Positions 11,701 through 21,700 of a DNA stretch of 64,000 nt are shown here, piece by piece. The DNA is from Isoetes taiwanensis. Its lineage: Eukaryota; Streptophyta; Lycopodiopsida; Isoetales; Isoetaceae. The position numbers and the translations under genes were made by a program. Every line of letters begins with the position of its first letter. Positions within the stretch are counted from its first letter, which is position 1. The stretch lies in the NCBI GenBank assembly GCA_021234155.1, contig JAJEKV010000020.1, positions 6,992,563 through 7,056,562 on the forward strand. Direction: 5' to 3'. The notes under the pieces are model-generated. The model made no database searches. It was not told the DNA's origin and saw only the letters and a program-made list of their open reading frames with translations.

Positions 11701-12941
11701 ATAACTTTATTATCAAGAAAAACTTTACATTGTAGTTTCTCAAATAAGACCTTATAGCCTAGGTCAACCAATTGAGAAACTGATATCAAGTTCCTCACTA
11801 GGCCTGGCACACATAAAACATTTTCTAATTGTATTTTTTTCCCTTCCAAATCAAACAACTCCAAGAGACCTACATCTTCTATTTCTTGCAGCTCCCCATT
11901 CCCTAACTGGACATGTCCTCCCTCCCTTCCTTTGCAGCCTTTTAGAATATTTGGATTGGCAGCTACTGTCTTTTCAGCTCCAGAATCTAATATCATAACA
12001 TCATGGTCAACTTTATTTCTAGTTAGATAATGCATTTCAGAAATATTTATCTCTGCATCTTCATCATTTTCATCTTCTTCAACATGCTTGTCTTCAGTCA
12101 AATTCACTGTAGGATTCCTTTTTGCAACCCCTTTTCTGTTTTCATATCCCCTCCTAATTATTGTGCTTTTATCTTTCCCTTTTCCTTTATGACCCCTAGG
12201 GCTTGGGCAGCTTGCAGATATGTGGCCTTTTCCATCACAGTTATAGCATACAATATCTCTTCCACCCTTAGGACAATCTGCCTTAAGGTGACCATAGCTG
12301 TCACAGTTATAACAGGGCCCTATTTTTTTCTTTTCTTTATTCTTGTTGTACTTTCCAGCATATAATACTTCAGAGCTTTCCTCATCTTCGTCTTGAAGTT
12401 TACCCTGCTCAAACTTTGTTCTTACCATTTTTATAGCATGCTCCTTTGATTTGACAATGTTTCTTATCAAAGTGGCAAGATGTGCATTGTGAGACACCAC
12501 TCTTGATATAGCCAGCAGTTGATATTATTCATTCAAAATTACTCCAGCACCTTTCAAGTCTGCAATGATTGAATCAAACTTCTCAAAGAATTCAGTTATA
12601 TTATCCTTATCATGCAGTTTCAATCTCCTCAATTGTTTTTCTAAGACATCAATTTGAGAAGATGTCTTTGCTTCATACTCTCTAATCATGTACGTCCACA
12701 TTTCCTTTGGAGATTTACCCCTGAGTTTTAATTTTATAATAGGGCCTACCTTGCAGCAAATAATTGCTTGAGCCTCCATCACTCTTACTTTTTCTTCTTC
12801 ACTACCTACTGTTATGCGAGCTGAGCTTACTGGAGTACTTCCAGAACCCCCTGCAGTGGTGCCTTCAGAACCTCCAACAGTGGAGCCTTCACCACTCGAA
12901 CTGGAACTTGTTCCCCCTTGACTACTTATCCCTGCATTCAA
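8771..12941 (-). pseudogene. Copia gag-pol polyprotein, broken
   Basis: In order on the minus strand: gag with a Ser/Gly-rich start and two CCHC zinc knuckles (CYNCDSYGHLKADC, CYNCDGKGHISASC); protease with ILDSGAEKT; GAG-pre-integrase; integrase with a zinc-binding HHxxC region and a DDE core (IHTDLCGP, SDRGEEF, HNGIAERKN); RT with YVDD; RNase H with SSAEAEYAA. The frame is interrupted by three nonsense codons (12525, 10440, and TAG at 9903, where a CAG glutamine would fit RQPPGFE) and by frameshifts near 9760 and near 9050. The element is therefore not autonomous now. In intact relatives the polyprotein would be cleaved into capsid and enzymes for replication through an RNA intermediate. 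Confidence 0.93.
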
Positions 12942-13110
12942 GTGACATCAAGATGTCCAGTGGTTGTTGACTCAATCAAATACCACAATTTTTCAAACTC
13001 CAAAACTTCTCTGATACTCTGCTTCCAAACTTGAAAGCCACCATCACCTTTAAACATTTCAATAGAGTTTAACAAGTTAGCACCAAATCTAGTAGCCATC
13101 TTGACTAACC

Positions 13111-13125
13111 TGGCTCTGATACCAA
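13111..13125 (-). other. Copia primer-binding site
   Basis: Minus strand reads TTGGTATCAGAGCCA, complementary to the 3' end of initiator tRNA-Met, the usual primer of plant Copia elements. Confidence 0.85.
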
Positions 13126-13146
13126 TGAAGAAATGTATAGATCAAT

Positions 13147-13645
13147 TGTTCACACAACTCAATAGACAAGTATTCATGCAATTCAATAGACAACCTTTGC
13201 AACCAAAGCCTTTCAAGTTTAGAACATCTAGTGCAACCACATTAGAAAACTTTTAACCATTGAAATAATCATATAAAGCACTGTTCATTTGGATTCAAGT
13301 TAAAAACTGTAGCTCTTATACATAGATTATCCCCGACAACACAAGCATATGATTACAAATGCATGATTCTCTCGTCTACACTCAGCCCAAAAGAATCTTA
13401 TCTCCTTCTTAGTTTTATTTTCGGAGATCCGGCCGCCTAGGCGGGCTGATCTCTGAATAGCCCGAACCGAATGGCCGACATGCATTTTCGAATGCAGTTT
13501 GCCTCCAACATTTAATATCAGATAAAGCACTTGTCACATAAAGCACTTACTGTCTTCAGCATATGCTCTTCAACATGCTCATAAGACCAAACTATGCAGT
13601 TGTATCTTCCTTTTGAGAATGATCTATAACATGACTATTCCAACA
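13147..13645 (-). repeat. Copia 5' LTR
   Basis: 499-bp copy of the LTR. In the element sense it starts TGTTGGAATAG and is followed by the tRNA-Met primer-binding site. Promoter and polyadenylation signals would lie here, but I could not place them precisely. Confidence 0.93.
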
Positions 13646-14123
13646 AATTGTGCTTAATATAGATAGTAATAAAGGAGGATTGCTTGAACTTCCAATGCAG
13701 TTGAATGATTCAATCGAGGGCGGAAATAGACCTAGGTTGCATCCATTTTACATATAACCTCAATCTAGATAAGAGGAAGCAGTAATTGACATAAAAATAA
13801 ATTACTTTTTACAAACATCATACCAATTGTTTTTTAATAGTAGCTCAGACCATGTTGTACATCCATCTTGTACTTGGTATAGATCAAATGCCAACTACAT
13901 AGGCAGAGAAAATATACACCATGCAGAAAGAAAACAGAAGAATGCACCATTATTTGAAACATAATCTTGAAATATTCATGTCCTACACTAACAATTTAGC
14001 AGACAAACTGGTCTTTTGAAAAAGTACAAAAGCTCTGGACCTCTGATAACATGTATTTTTTAATAAAAGCATAATACATTCTACCTTCTCTTATATTCAG
14101 GTTATGGTGATAATGGCTTCAAG
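13646..14123. other. Spacer between Copia and the HUH element
   Basis: AT-rich with no coding region recognised. A phrase near 14040-14100 (ATAACATGTATT ... CTACCTTCTCTTATA) recurs at 14353-14410, so the left flank of the HUH element contains a partly duplicated repeat unit of about 305 bp. Confidence 0.4.
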
Positions 14124-14349
14124 TTAGCTCACGAAAGTAACCAAAGTGACCAAAGAATCTTTCCATCTACCAATAGCCTCTCTGTGAAAAAATGGGTCGT
14201 TGCTGTAAAAAGTAGAACCTGCGTATTGTTTCTGCTGAGGAAGGGAACCCGCGACTAAAATATATAGGGGTAGCTCCATGTTCATGGACATATCATGCCA
14301 TACAAATGAAACAAACTATAACAAATCCATGCGAATCAAGCTCCAGAAA
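14124..14349 (+). repeat. Left direct repeat flanking the HUH genes
   Basis: Aligns with 16844-17054 with substitutions and short gaps; both begin TTAGCTC, share AGTAACCAAAGTG and AAAGAATCTTTCCATCTA, and end near AATCAAGCT. Confidence 0.85.
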
Positions 14350-14754
14350 ATTCATATAACATGTGTTCTTAAAAAGAACAAAATAATCTACCTTCTCTTA
14401 TAATGTGTCCGAAATTAGGAATGGTATAGTTATAACATAAGATTTCCAAATGGTTAAGGGTTGTATTCGTATGTAAAACCGTATGTTGCTGACGGTGGCA
14501 ACTGGGATTCCCAACCCTAGAATCTTGGGCGGGCATATTGGAGTTCCGGATTGCTGGTTGGGCGCAAGTGGTGGGTTCTCCTTGGGCTTCTGCAGGGATG
14601 GCGGAGCTCCGGGTGATGTGTCGGCTTTGTAGTTTGTTTCCTTATTTGTTTGGGTGGATAAGCTGGGGTCGCGGGCATTGGCGGGGAGCGGAGGTGCAGT
14701 GTTGAAGAAGACAGAGGTAAGATTTTTGTTTCTGTGGCATTGTTTTTATCTGCT

Positions 14755-15771
14755 ATGTCGTTGAAGAGGGCAGCCAGAAAGGCTCAGAGTGGTCGTTCCT
14801 CTAGCCCTGCTTCTGTGAGCCATGTGTTGAATTCCAATTCCGGAGAGAGAGGCCATGATTTCTTTGCTGATCAGGATTGGAACCTGATAGATGTGAGTGT
14901 CACGCTAGGTTTGTCTGGGCAGGATGTCCCTGTGAGTTTCTATGATGGCCTTGTGGGATTTTGTGATAGGAGATGTGTTGCCGGAGCTGTAGCCATGGAA
15001 AGGGGTGCTACTGTAGAGCATTTGCACTGTCAGGCTGTCTTTAGAAGCCGCTTTAAAACCCCTAGGGCCATGAATGATGCCATAAAGAAGGAATTTAACT
15101 GGGCTTGTAAGCCTCCTGGTGTGATCTTGGTCTGTAAAGCCTTAAAGAATACCCGCCTTCACTGTTTTGAAGGTATGATTGGTTATTGTATGAAAGATTT
15201 TGGAAAGGTTCACTATGTCTGCCACCTTCATAATATCAGTGAGGATGCCATCGAGAAAGGTAAGGATTTATACTTAAGATGGGGAGCTGGTGATACCAAA
15301 AACTTAGTTGTTCTTGATAATAAGAATTTGCTGAATCGTGCTGCCCATTATGTTAACTATCATGGCAACCGTAAGATGACTGCTAGCCTCCTGTTTACAT
15401 TGGCCAGAATGATCCGTTCTGGTAAGTTTACACTATCCAGTTCTTGGATTATCCCTTCCAATACTGCCCACATTAATGAGCACCGTGTCCGGGCTGCATG
15501 GAGGGTGCTGCTAAATCCTTCTCAGTGCATGCCCTCCGACATGAGAACTATTTTGTTTGGGCTGCCTGCTGGGTTCGTACCTGTAGAGCGAAATGGGCCT
15601 GGGAGGAGAAGGTATTGGGATGATACCATCCCTGAGGATGAGCAAGACATTAATTTCGAGGATGTTTGTGATGAGTCTTATAGTCATGACAGTGATGATG
15701 TAGTTGTTTTGGAGCCTGGTGTGGATTTCATCCCCGTGCACAAGGGTGATTGCACCATGGCTGTTGGGTGA
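14755..15771 (+). CDS. Rep-type HUH endonuclease (single catalytic tyrosine), 338 aa
   Basis: The ATG at 14755 (MSLKRAARK) is chosen because the frame upstream opens only through a GTG. The protein starts with a basic Ser/Arg-rich segment (possible nuclear signal). It then shows a motif-1-like strand (IDVSVTLGL, residues 45-53), the metal-binding HUH motif EHLHCQ (His89, His91) and the tyrosine motif GYCMKDFG (Tyr144, Lys147), in the order and spacing of Rep endonucleases. The C-terminal half (WGAGD, then a region around residues 190-270) has no recognised helicase motif, and the tail is acidic. Expected role: nick one DNA strand, stay linked through the tyrosine to the 5' end, and rejoin it during rolling-circle-like transposition. 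The frame is intact, so the copy may be young. A GTAAG donor at 14717 suggests a 5' intron. Alternative: a Rep captured from a CRESS virus. Confidence 0.75.
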   Translation: MSLKRAARKAQSGRSSSPASVSHVLNSNSGERGHDFFADQDWNLIDVSVTLGLSGQDVPVSFYDGLVGFCDRRCVAGAVAMERGATVEHLHCQAVFRSRFKTPRAMNDAIKKEFNWACKPPGVILVCKALKNTRLHCFEGMIGYCMKDFGKVHYVCHLHNISEDAIEKGKDLYLRWGAGDTKNLVVLDNKNLLNRAAHYVNYHGNRKMTASLLFTLARMIRSGKFTLSSSWIIPSNTAHINEHRVRAAWRVLLNPSQCMPSDMRTILFGLPAGFVPVERNGPGRRRYWDDTIPEDEQDINFEDVCDESYSHDSDDVVVLEPGVDFIPVHKGDCTMAVG

Positions 15772-15847
15772 TCATGTTTGTTGGCTTTGGAGTGTACAGT
15801 TTGGTTTTTTATTCATGGCTTCGTTTGCTTTTTAGTTGCAGGTAGTG

Positions 15848-16261
15848 ATGGACACTGATGGAGAGCCTGTTGCTGGGGTGGAACAGCCTGCTGCTGTATC
15901 TTTGCCTGATTCCTATATTTCTTCTGGTGTTGAAGCTTCACATCCAGATCCGGTTGTGTTCTCGGCTGAGCCTGAGGCAGTTTTCTGTGCTCAAGAATTT
16001 GTTAATAGCATTATCCAGGTTGGAACTGAAGCGCATAGGATTGCGGCATCCTTGCGCTTGCTTAGGCGGCAGCTTAGAGGGTTTTATGCTTCAATCCTGA
16101 ATGCTATTTTTGCTATGGAGTGGGATCAATTGGGGGTACCTGTGTCTGAGTTACATGTGCTGCGCTCTCATATGAGCTTAGCTAGAGTCTTGCTCGTGCA
16201 AGAGATTCGCCAGCTGGATGAACTTATTAGGCATGCTCAGAGTGGCGCGCCTATGAACTGA
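15848..16261 (+). CDS. Hypothetical protein encoded with the HUH endonuclease, 137 aa
   Basis: An intact frame starting MDTDGEPVAG, just after a TTGCAG that looks like a splice acceptor, 76 bp downstream of the Rep stop. Residues 1-55 are acidic and probably disordered; the rest (AHRIAASLRLLRRQLRGF, then LARVLLVQEIRQLDELI) looks alpha-helical and could form a coiled coil. No family was recognised. It may be a separate product, or a downstream exon spliced to part of the Rep gene, as some CRESS-virus Rep genes use introns. Another acceptor-like TTGTTGCAG at about 16370 hints at further splicing. Confidence 0.5.
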   Translation: MDTDGEPVAGVEQPAAVSLPDSYISSGVEASHPDPVVFSAEPEAVFCAQEFVNSIIQVGTEAHRIAASLRLLRRQLRGFYASILNAIFAMEWDQLGVPVSELHVLRSHMSLARVLLVQEIRQLDELIRHAQSGAPMN

Positions 16262-16524
16262 TATGTTTACATCTCCTTGTTTCTGTTTTTGTGTGGCCTG
16301 ACAGAACTGCTTATGCTTTTATAAATGAGAAACTTGTTTATTTTCTAAATGTGTTGTTCAATTTGTTGCAGCCTGGTCTTCATTGGCAGGTATGATCTTG
16401 ACACGTGTTGAGTCTTTTGCATGAGGCTGCTGTATAATCCGAGTTTGGGAATGGCTCTTTAATTATTGAAATAATATGCTGATACTAACTTCTTCTGTTT
16501 CTTAGTGGGCTTCGGCCCCTAGGT

Positions 16525-16558
16525 ATACTAGGGATCTCTCCTTTGAGATGCCTAGTAT
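16525..16558 (+). other. Hairpin 1 at the 3' side of the HUH element
   Basis: Arms ATACTAGGGATCTC and GAGATGCCTAGTAT pair over 14 bp with one mismatch around the loop TCCTTT. Confidence 0.8.
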
Positions 16559-16565
16559 GCCTGGA

Positions 16566-16607
16566 TGAGCGTGGGATCTTCTACTGGGGTTCGACTCCCC
16601 ATGCTCA
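16566..16607 (+). other. Hairpin 2 at the 3' side of the HUH element
   Basis: TGAGCGTGG pairs with CCATGCTCA (one G-T wobble); an inner GGGG/CCCC stem around TTCGACT can form as an alternative. The GGGTTCGACTCCC piece resembles a tRNA T-arm, but the rest does not fold as a tRNA. Confidence 0.65.
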
Positions 16608-16681
16608 ACATTTTCTATTTTCACTGCTTATTATTTTTGTTTGGCTGCTAATTGTGGAGCATCATATTTCTTCAATGGTTT

Positions 16682-16687
16682 AATAAA
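16682..16687 (+). terminator. Possible polyadenylation signal of the HUH element
   Basis: AATAAA lies about 420 bp after the second ORF and just before hairpin 3. Confidence 0.4.
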
Positions 16688-16700
16688 ATGTTAGAGGTAA

Positions 16701-16732
16701 GTCAAAGATGGGGGTTTTGACCCCATCTTGAC
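16701..16732 (+). other. Hairpin 3 at the 3' side of the HUH element
   Basis: GTCAAAGATGGGG pairs with CCCCATCTTGAC with one bulged A around a short T-rich loop. Subterminal hairpins like this are used as recognition or termination signals by HUH transposons. Confidence 0.75.
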
Positions 16733-16843
16733 TTGCGTTTGAGGGCTGACAAATTCGCCCCATGGCATATGCTGTGGCATATGCCAGCATCCAATGGCCT
16801 TAAATAATTTTGAGACACCCAAAACGATAATGCACCCACAAAA

Positions 16844-17054
16844 TTAGCTCCAGAAAGTAACCAAAGTGGCCAAAGAATCTTTCCATCTAACAGTAGCCTC
16901 TGTGAATGAGTCTTTTCTATTGAGGAAGAGAACCTGCGGCTAAAATATATAGATGTAGCTCCATGTTCATGGCCATATCATGCCATGCAAATGAAACAAA
17001 TGAAACAAACTGCAAGAAATCCAATGGCTTAAAATGCAAATCAAGCTTCAAAAC
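16844..17054 (+). repeat. Right direct repeat flanking the HUH genes
   Basis: Partner of 14124-14349 in the same orientation; differs by scattered substitutions, a few short gaps and a short duplication of AATGAAACA. Confidence 0.85.
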
Positions 17055-18790
17055 ATGGCTCAGATACGAGAAAAGCTTACAATTTCAACCACATAATATC
17101 TGGGAGATATCATCTGCAGACAAATAAACATACAGAGTTACATCCCTTCAAACAAAAAAAAAAAAAACTTTATTCAAGTCCGATCATCTAAAATCTCAAA
17201 GGCTCAAAGCTTGCATCTGCATGCCATCAAGGATTTTGGATGAGCTATCTCTGCACAGTGCGTCTCGATGCCATTACTGGGCCAGAATGCTTTGAAAAAA
17301 AGAATAAAATTTTGATTTGTAACTCCATATGCAAAATAACCGTGGCAACCTTGCCGATAAACTAGGATAAGAAATCTTGCGGACGGATACCCAAGCCATG
17401 AAATCCCAAAGCCCCAAAATCATAACGAACTAATTTTTTGCCATTTTGGATTATCGAAATTTTTTCCAGCATCACCAAACACCCTAAAATTTTAGGAAAT
17501 TATGCTAAAAAAAATTCCAAAAAGTTTTTGGCCAAACCTAAAAATCTCAAATTAATAATATTGATTTCAAAAATGTTTTCCACCAAACCGGAAAATTCCA
17601 AATTAACAAGATTGATATTCGTATTGAATTACAGATGTATGGTATGTTCTAAGTCTAATATATAATAATAACATTTTATAAAAAAATTAAGCATGTACAG
17701 AGTAGTTCAAATTTCCATCTACACAACAGTCTCCATAAATATTTTTTTGAATTCTATCCACAATGATAATTTGGCGAAGGGAACGCCAAAACCTTTTTCA
17801 AATTTTAAAAATTTGAATGTTGGCTGTTCCTGTTCCCGTTCCGGATTCCAGGCCCGCGTTCCCTTTTCGGGTAACTATGGTTGTCTCTTGCATTATTATG
17901 GGGCAGGATAGATACAAATCCGTAAGAAGTCTAAAGGAGTCTAATACCTCTTTGGCATTCAACTTATGAAATACGACACTGATTTAGAAGAGTCTAATAC
18001 TCCAATTTTTCGAGAAAGCCGTTCTGACAAAGGAGTTTCTTCAGTTTGGTAGGTATAATATCGACCAGTATGGGACAAACTCTAAAAACCTAACAATTAT
18101 ATTTCCTGGATAATTTAAGCTAGGCGGAAGGGGTCCAGAAAAATCTAGGTTTCATCCGGAAGAATATGAACCCATAGATTTTGACCAGAAAACATCCTGA
18201 ATTTTTTCCCCCTGTCGAAAATTCTCGATTTCAACCAGTAGGATGCTAGTGTTCCTAGGAATTCGGCACACACTGATATCAGACTTGAAAGTGCGGGTAT
18301 TCAAATAACCCTAAAGCTGACCACGGGTCTAAATTATTTCACAAGTCAAATACCCAAGTCGGGAGCCGATAAAAGCAATAAGAGATTTAAGAGAGGTATT
18401 TTCTTCGCATCATAAGGAAGTAACACAGGAGCAATAAAAGGTATTTGGCCCTAACTGTTAGGCCAGCGTGGATTTTGGGACGCCCACGTTGGAAGGCTGG
18501 CGAGGATCACAGAAGGCGCGGATGTGTTTGCGAATATGTTAATGGCGTCGTGATCAACCTCGAATCCGGCATGAAGCAGGTTTTTACGTTGCAAGGCTTT
18601 GTTTATGTTGCCTTGCAATCTGCTGCCGAGTTTCAGCCTTTGCTTTCCTCCATATTTTCAAAAATATCTGCCCTGTAACATGCATACAAACAGCCAAGAT
18701 GCAAGTACTTGGCTCAAAGCTCCTCTTCATTATGCTTATACTTTTAGTTTGGTTGAGGGTTAAGCCGGAAGTGTTTTGATATTTGAGACA
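17055..18790. other. AT-rich spacer and presumed CLASP promoter/leader
   Basis: No gene recognised. The open frames are short and AT-rich. 18400-18790 immediately precedes the CLASP start and should include its promoter and 5' leader, but I could not assign a TATA box or start site. Confidence 0.4.
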
Positions 18791-21700
18791 ATGGACGGGG
18801 CTATAGAACAGCTCCAAGCAAAGGATACAAAGGAAAAATTGATAGCTATTGAGAAGGTCCACGCATTGTTGGAGCAAAATCGGAAGAGTGTGCCTGCAAG
18901 TGAAGTGGGCCATCTCGTGGATGTTACTATTGGATTGTTGAAGGACAATAATTTTAGGGTATGCCAAGGTGCCCTTCAGGTTTTGACAATCGTTGTACCT
19001 GTAGCGGGTGATAATTTGAAAGTGCATTTGAATGCGCTTTTGCCTGCTGTCGTGGAGAGGTTGGGAGATGGTAAGCCCCCAGTTCGAGATGCCGCTCGCA
19101 GGCTACTGCTGACATTGATGGAGGTAAAGTTTAGCTGCTTTTAACTAAAGCCAATGTATTTTCATCATTTTAATTCAGAATAGCAATTTTTGTTCATTCT
19201 CATACAGAAGCATGTATTAGAGATATATTCTTCTGCCCACTAAAACGTCTTTGTGCTGCTGGGTCTGTCTAATATGCTATATATGGCATTCTTTTGTGCT
19301 CGAACTTGCTTTCCCTGGCTCTGTTCTGGTGACTGGGTTAATTCTTCAGCAAGGAATAGTATGCCTTCTGCTATGGAGAATCTTACTGAATACAGGCTAT
19401 TACACCTGTAAGTTTTAGTCTTTAAAAGGGCTTGTTCTTCCTGGAAGGCTTATTTCATCATGATACCAGTATTTGATCATGACGGAACAGCAGTCATCTT
19501 CTTATCTCATCGTTTTGGTATAATATCCAACCATTTATATTTTGTAGACATCTTACTTGTAATTTGCATTAAAATTTAGAAAGGATGCTCATTGCTCATG
19601 CCATAGACAAAAGCTTTAAGTAATCTCAAGCTTGGTTATTAATGTTTTTGTTAGGTTAATTCTCCTTGCCTCTAATCCCTCCTGCAATAATTGTGCACAC
19701 AATTCCCACTTAGTTGGGTTTTTCTTTTATTTTGCCAGGTAACTTCACCAGCAACCATTGTTGACAGGGCAGGAAATTATGCTTGGTCACACAAGAACTG
19801 GAGAGTACGGGAAGAGTTTGCTCGCATGGTGACGTCAGCTATAAACCTTTTCTCGACAACAGAGCTGTCATTTCAATGCCTTCTCCTTCCTTCGGTATGA
19901 CATATCTTCTTAGGATTTATAATGTTCACATGTATCACCAGAATGTGTCTGAAGTCATATTTCTATAGGTGTTGCATCTTCTTGAAGATTCCAACAACAA
20001 CGTCCGTGAAGCTGCAATGCTAACATTGGAGGTGTGAAATAAATCCGAACAAATTATAGGATAGAAATTAAAAAAAGTGAAAATATTTTCCTTTTATAAG
20101 TACCTTTTTATCGATTTCCAGAGAGTTATACCTTGTCATGTCTCTCAGAGCTTGTTTGCAACAGGAAATGTACCGAAGAAGTGGGTCACAGGTGAAGGAG
20201 GAGCTTCATCGTCACTCCTTACGTCCAGCACAGGTCGAAACAGCAATGCATGCTATTTAACTTAGCTATGAGATTTTTCTTTTAATTTTTTTTGGTTAAT
20301 ATGAATTCGACAATAGTTTGCTAATATAATTGCATAGTGTTTGTTGATGCAGTTAAAAGAAATAACAGCTAGATTTGAGAAGATTGAGCCAAAGCTGCGT
20401 ACCTTTGAGAATCTTTCCAATCGGATTTTAGCTTCGGATACAAAGCAGCACACCACGGGGGTGACACGGAAGACTAGTCCTAAAGCAAAGTCACCCCCGA
20501 TGGATGCATCTTCTGGTATATATTTCTGTCCTTTCTGCCTCATGTGTTTGATGTGGTATATAAGATATTTCCAACAGAGTTATCAATTTCTTTAGGTGAA
20601 AGTGAAGGTATGGAGAAGCCTGTTGATGTCATCCAGGTGTCATCTGAGAAAGAGTTGGGAAAGGAGATTGAAAAAGTTTCTACCATGCTCACCCCAGAGG
20701 AGGACTGGTCTGTAAGGATGGCTGCAATGCAAAGATTAGAGGGTCTAGTTTTTGGAGGTTGGTTATGGTTTTGCATTTCTTAAAAAAATAGTTGATGGAT
20801 AGGCTGTATCTGAATCGGCACATATATTTGTAAGCAGGAGCTGCAGACTATGCTTCTTTCCCGTCACTGCTAAAACAGCTTGTTGGCCCTCTCAGTGTGC
20901 AGCTTTCTGACAGACGCTCGAGTATAGTTAAACAGGTTGGATTTCAGTAGAGTTTTTATATAAAATCTTTTCTTAGAAGACGTTAGTGGTTTAGGTTATC
21001 AACTCTATCTTATTTCAAACAAAACTCTTTATAATGGCTAATGTCACATGCTTTTGCTAATAATTTTTTACATTGGTGCAGGCTTGCCATCTCCTAAATC
21101 TATTGTCAAAGGAGCTTCTAGGGGACTTTGAATCTTGTGCTGAGGCACTAATACCTGTAAGTCTTTGCTCTCTCAAGTTCAGAGTTTTTATTGTCAACGG
21201 AGGTTACCTAACGGATTCCTATTTAGGCCCTCTTTAAATCCGTGGTGATAACTGTACTAGTTATTGCAGAATCGGCAGACAACTGCATTAAAACTGTGAG
21301 TTGAATTTTACCTTTATTATATAATGTATTTAAGATGCTAAAATCGTAAATGCCTCTTAAGATAGTTACATGGGCTATTTGTTTATTGTGGTGTTGAGGT
21401 ATACATGGATTATGGCCCATTTAGTTCTGGCTATAATAAGCATTTTTTTGCTTATGTAATCTTAGAAGACAATGTAAATTAAGTATAGATGGAGATTTTA
21501 ACGAATTGTGAAATGTGTTTGGAAGTTTGGAAAATGGTCAATGAACAGTCTGAAGGCTGCATGTGGCTTGGGATTGTTCTTAGTATCTAAATAGAAGGGA
21601 GAACAAAGTATGCAGCTAATTTGAATAAAAATATGTGTAGCTACTGCGGCATTGTCGTGTTGCTCGAGTCCTTCCCCGGATAGTTGACTGTGCAAAAAAT

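Larger units (their letters stand above)
8263..13645 (-). mobile_element. Ty1/Copia LTR retrotransposon (inactive)
   Basis: Two 499-bp direct repeats (8263-8761 and 13147-13645) bracket gag, protease, integrase, RT and RNase H in Copia order, read on the minus strand. Ends are TG...CA in the element sense. A polypurine tract abuts the 3' LTR and a primer-binding site matching initiator tRNA-Met (TTGGTATCAGAGCCA) lies 21 bp inside the 5' LTR. No 5-bp target duplication could be recognised (TATAA against AATTG), so the ends may have been altered or the inner LTR boundary is slightly off. LTRs differ at roughly 11 positions, suggesting a fairly recent insertion. Confidence 0.95.
14124..17054 (+). 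mobile_element. Putative HUH-endonuclease transposon (replitron-like)
   Basis: Seen: a Rep-type HUH protein gene (14755-15771) and a small second gene (15848-16261), followed by strong hairpins, all between two imperfect direct repeats of about 220 bp (14124-14349 and 16844-17054). Known: Rep-class HUH proteins act as single-strand nickases/ligases in CRESS DNA viruses, in rolling-circle plasmids and in the eukaryotic transposons called replitrons. Inference: this is a eukaryotic HUH transposon. The element's exact ends are uncertain: the direct repeats may be its terminal repeats or a host repeat that flanks it. No Walker A helicase motif is visible, which argues against a geminivirus-like integrant. 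Confidence 0.6.

Noticed and set aside
14755-15771. Integrated geminivirus
   Set aside because: No helicase Walker motifs after the Rep domain, no coat protein, no TAATATTAC-type origin seen.
16566-16607. tRNA-like T-arm (GGGTTCGACTCCC)
   Set aside because: No D-arm, anticodon arm or acceptor stem at tRNA spacing; better explained as a hairpin of the HUH element.
17438-17911. Two AT-rich plus-strand ORFs upstream of CLASP
   Set aside because: Low-complexity Lys/Asn/Ile-rich translations without domains; likely noncoding.
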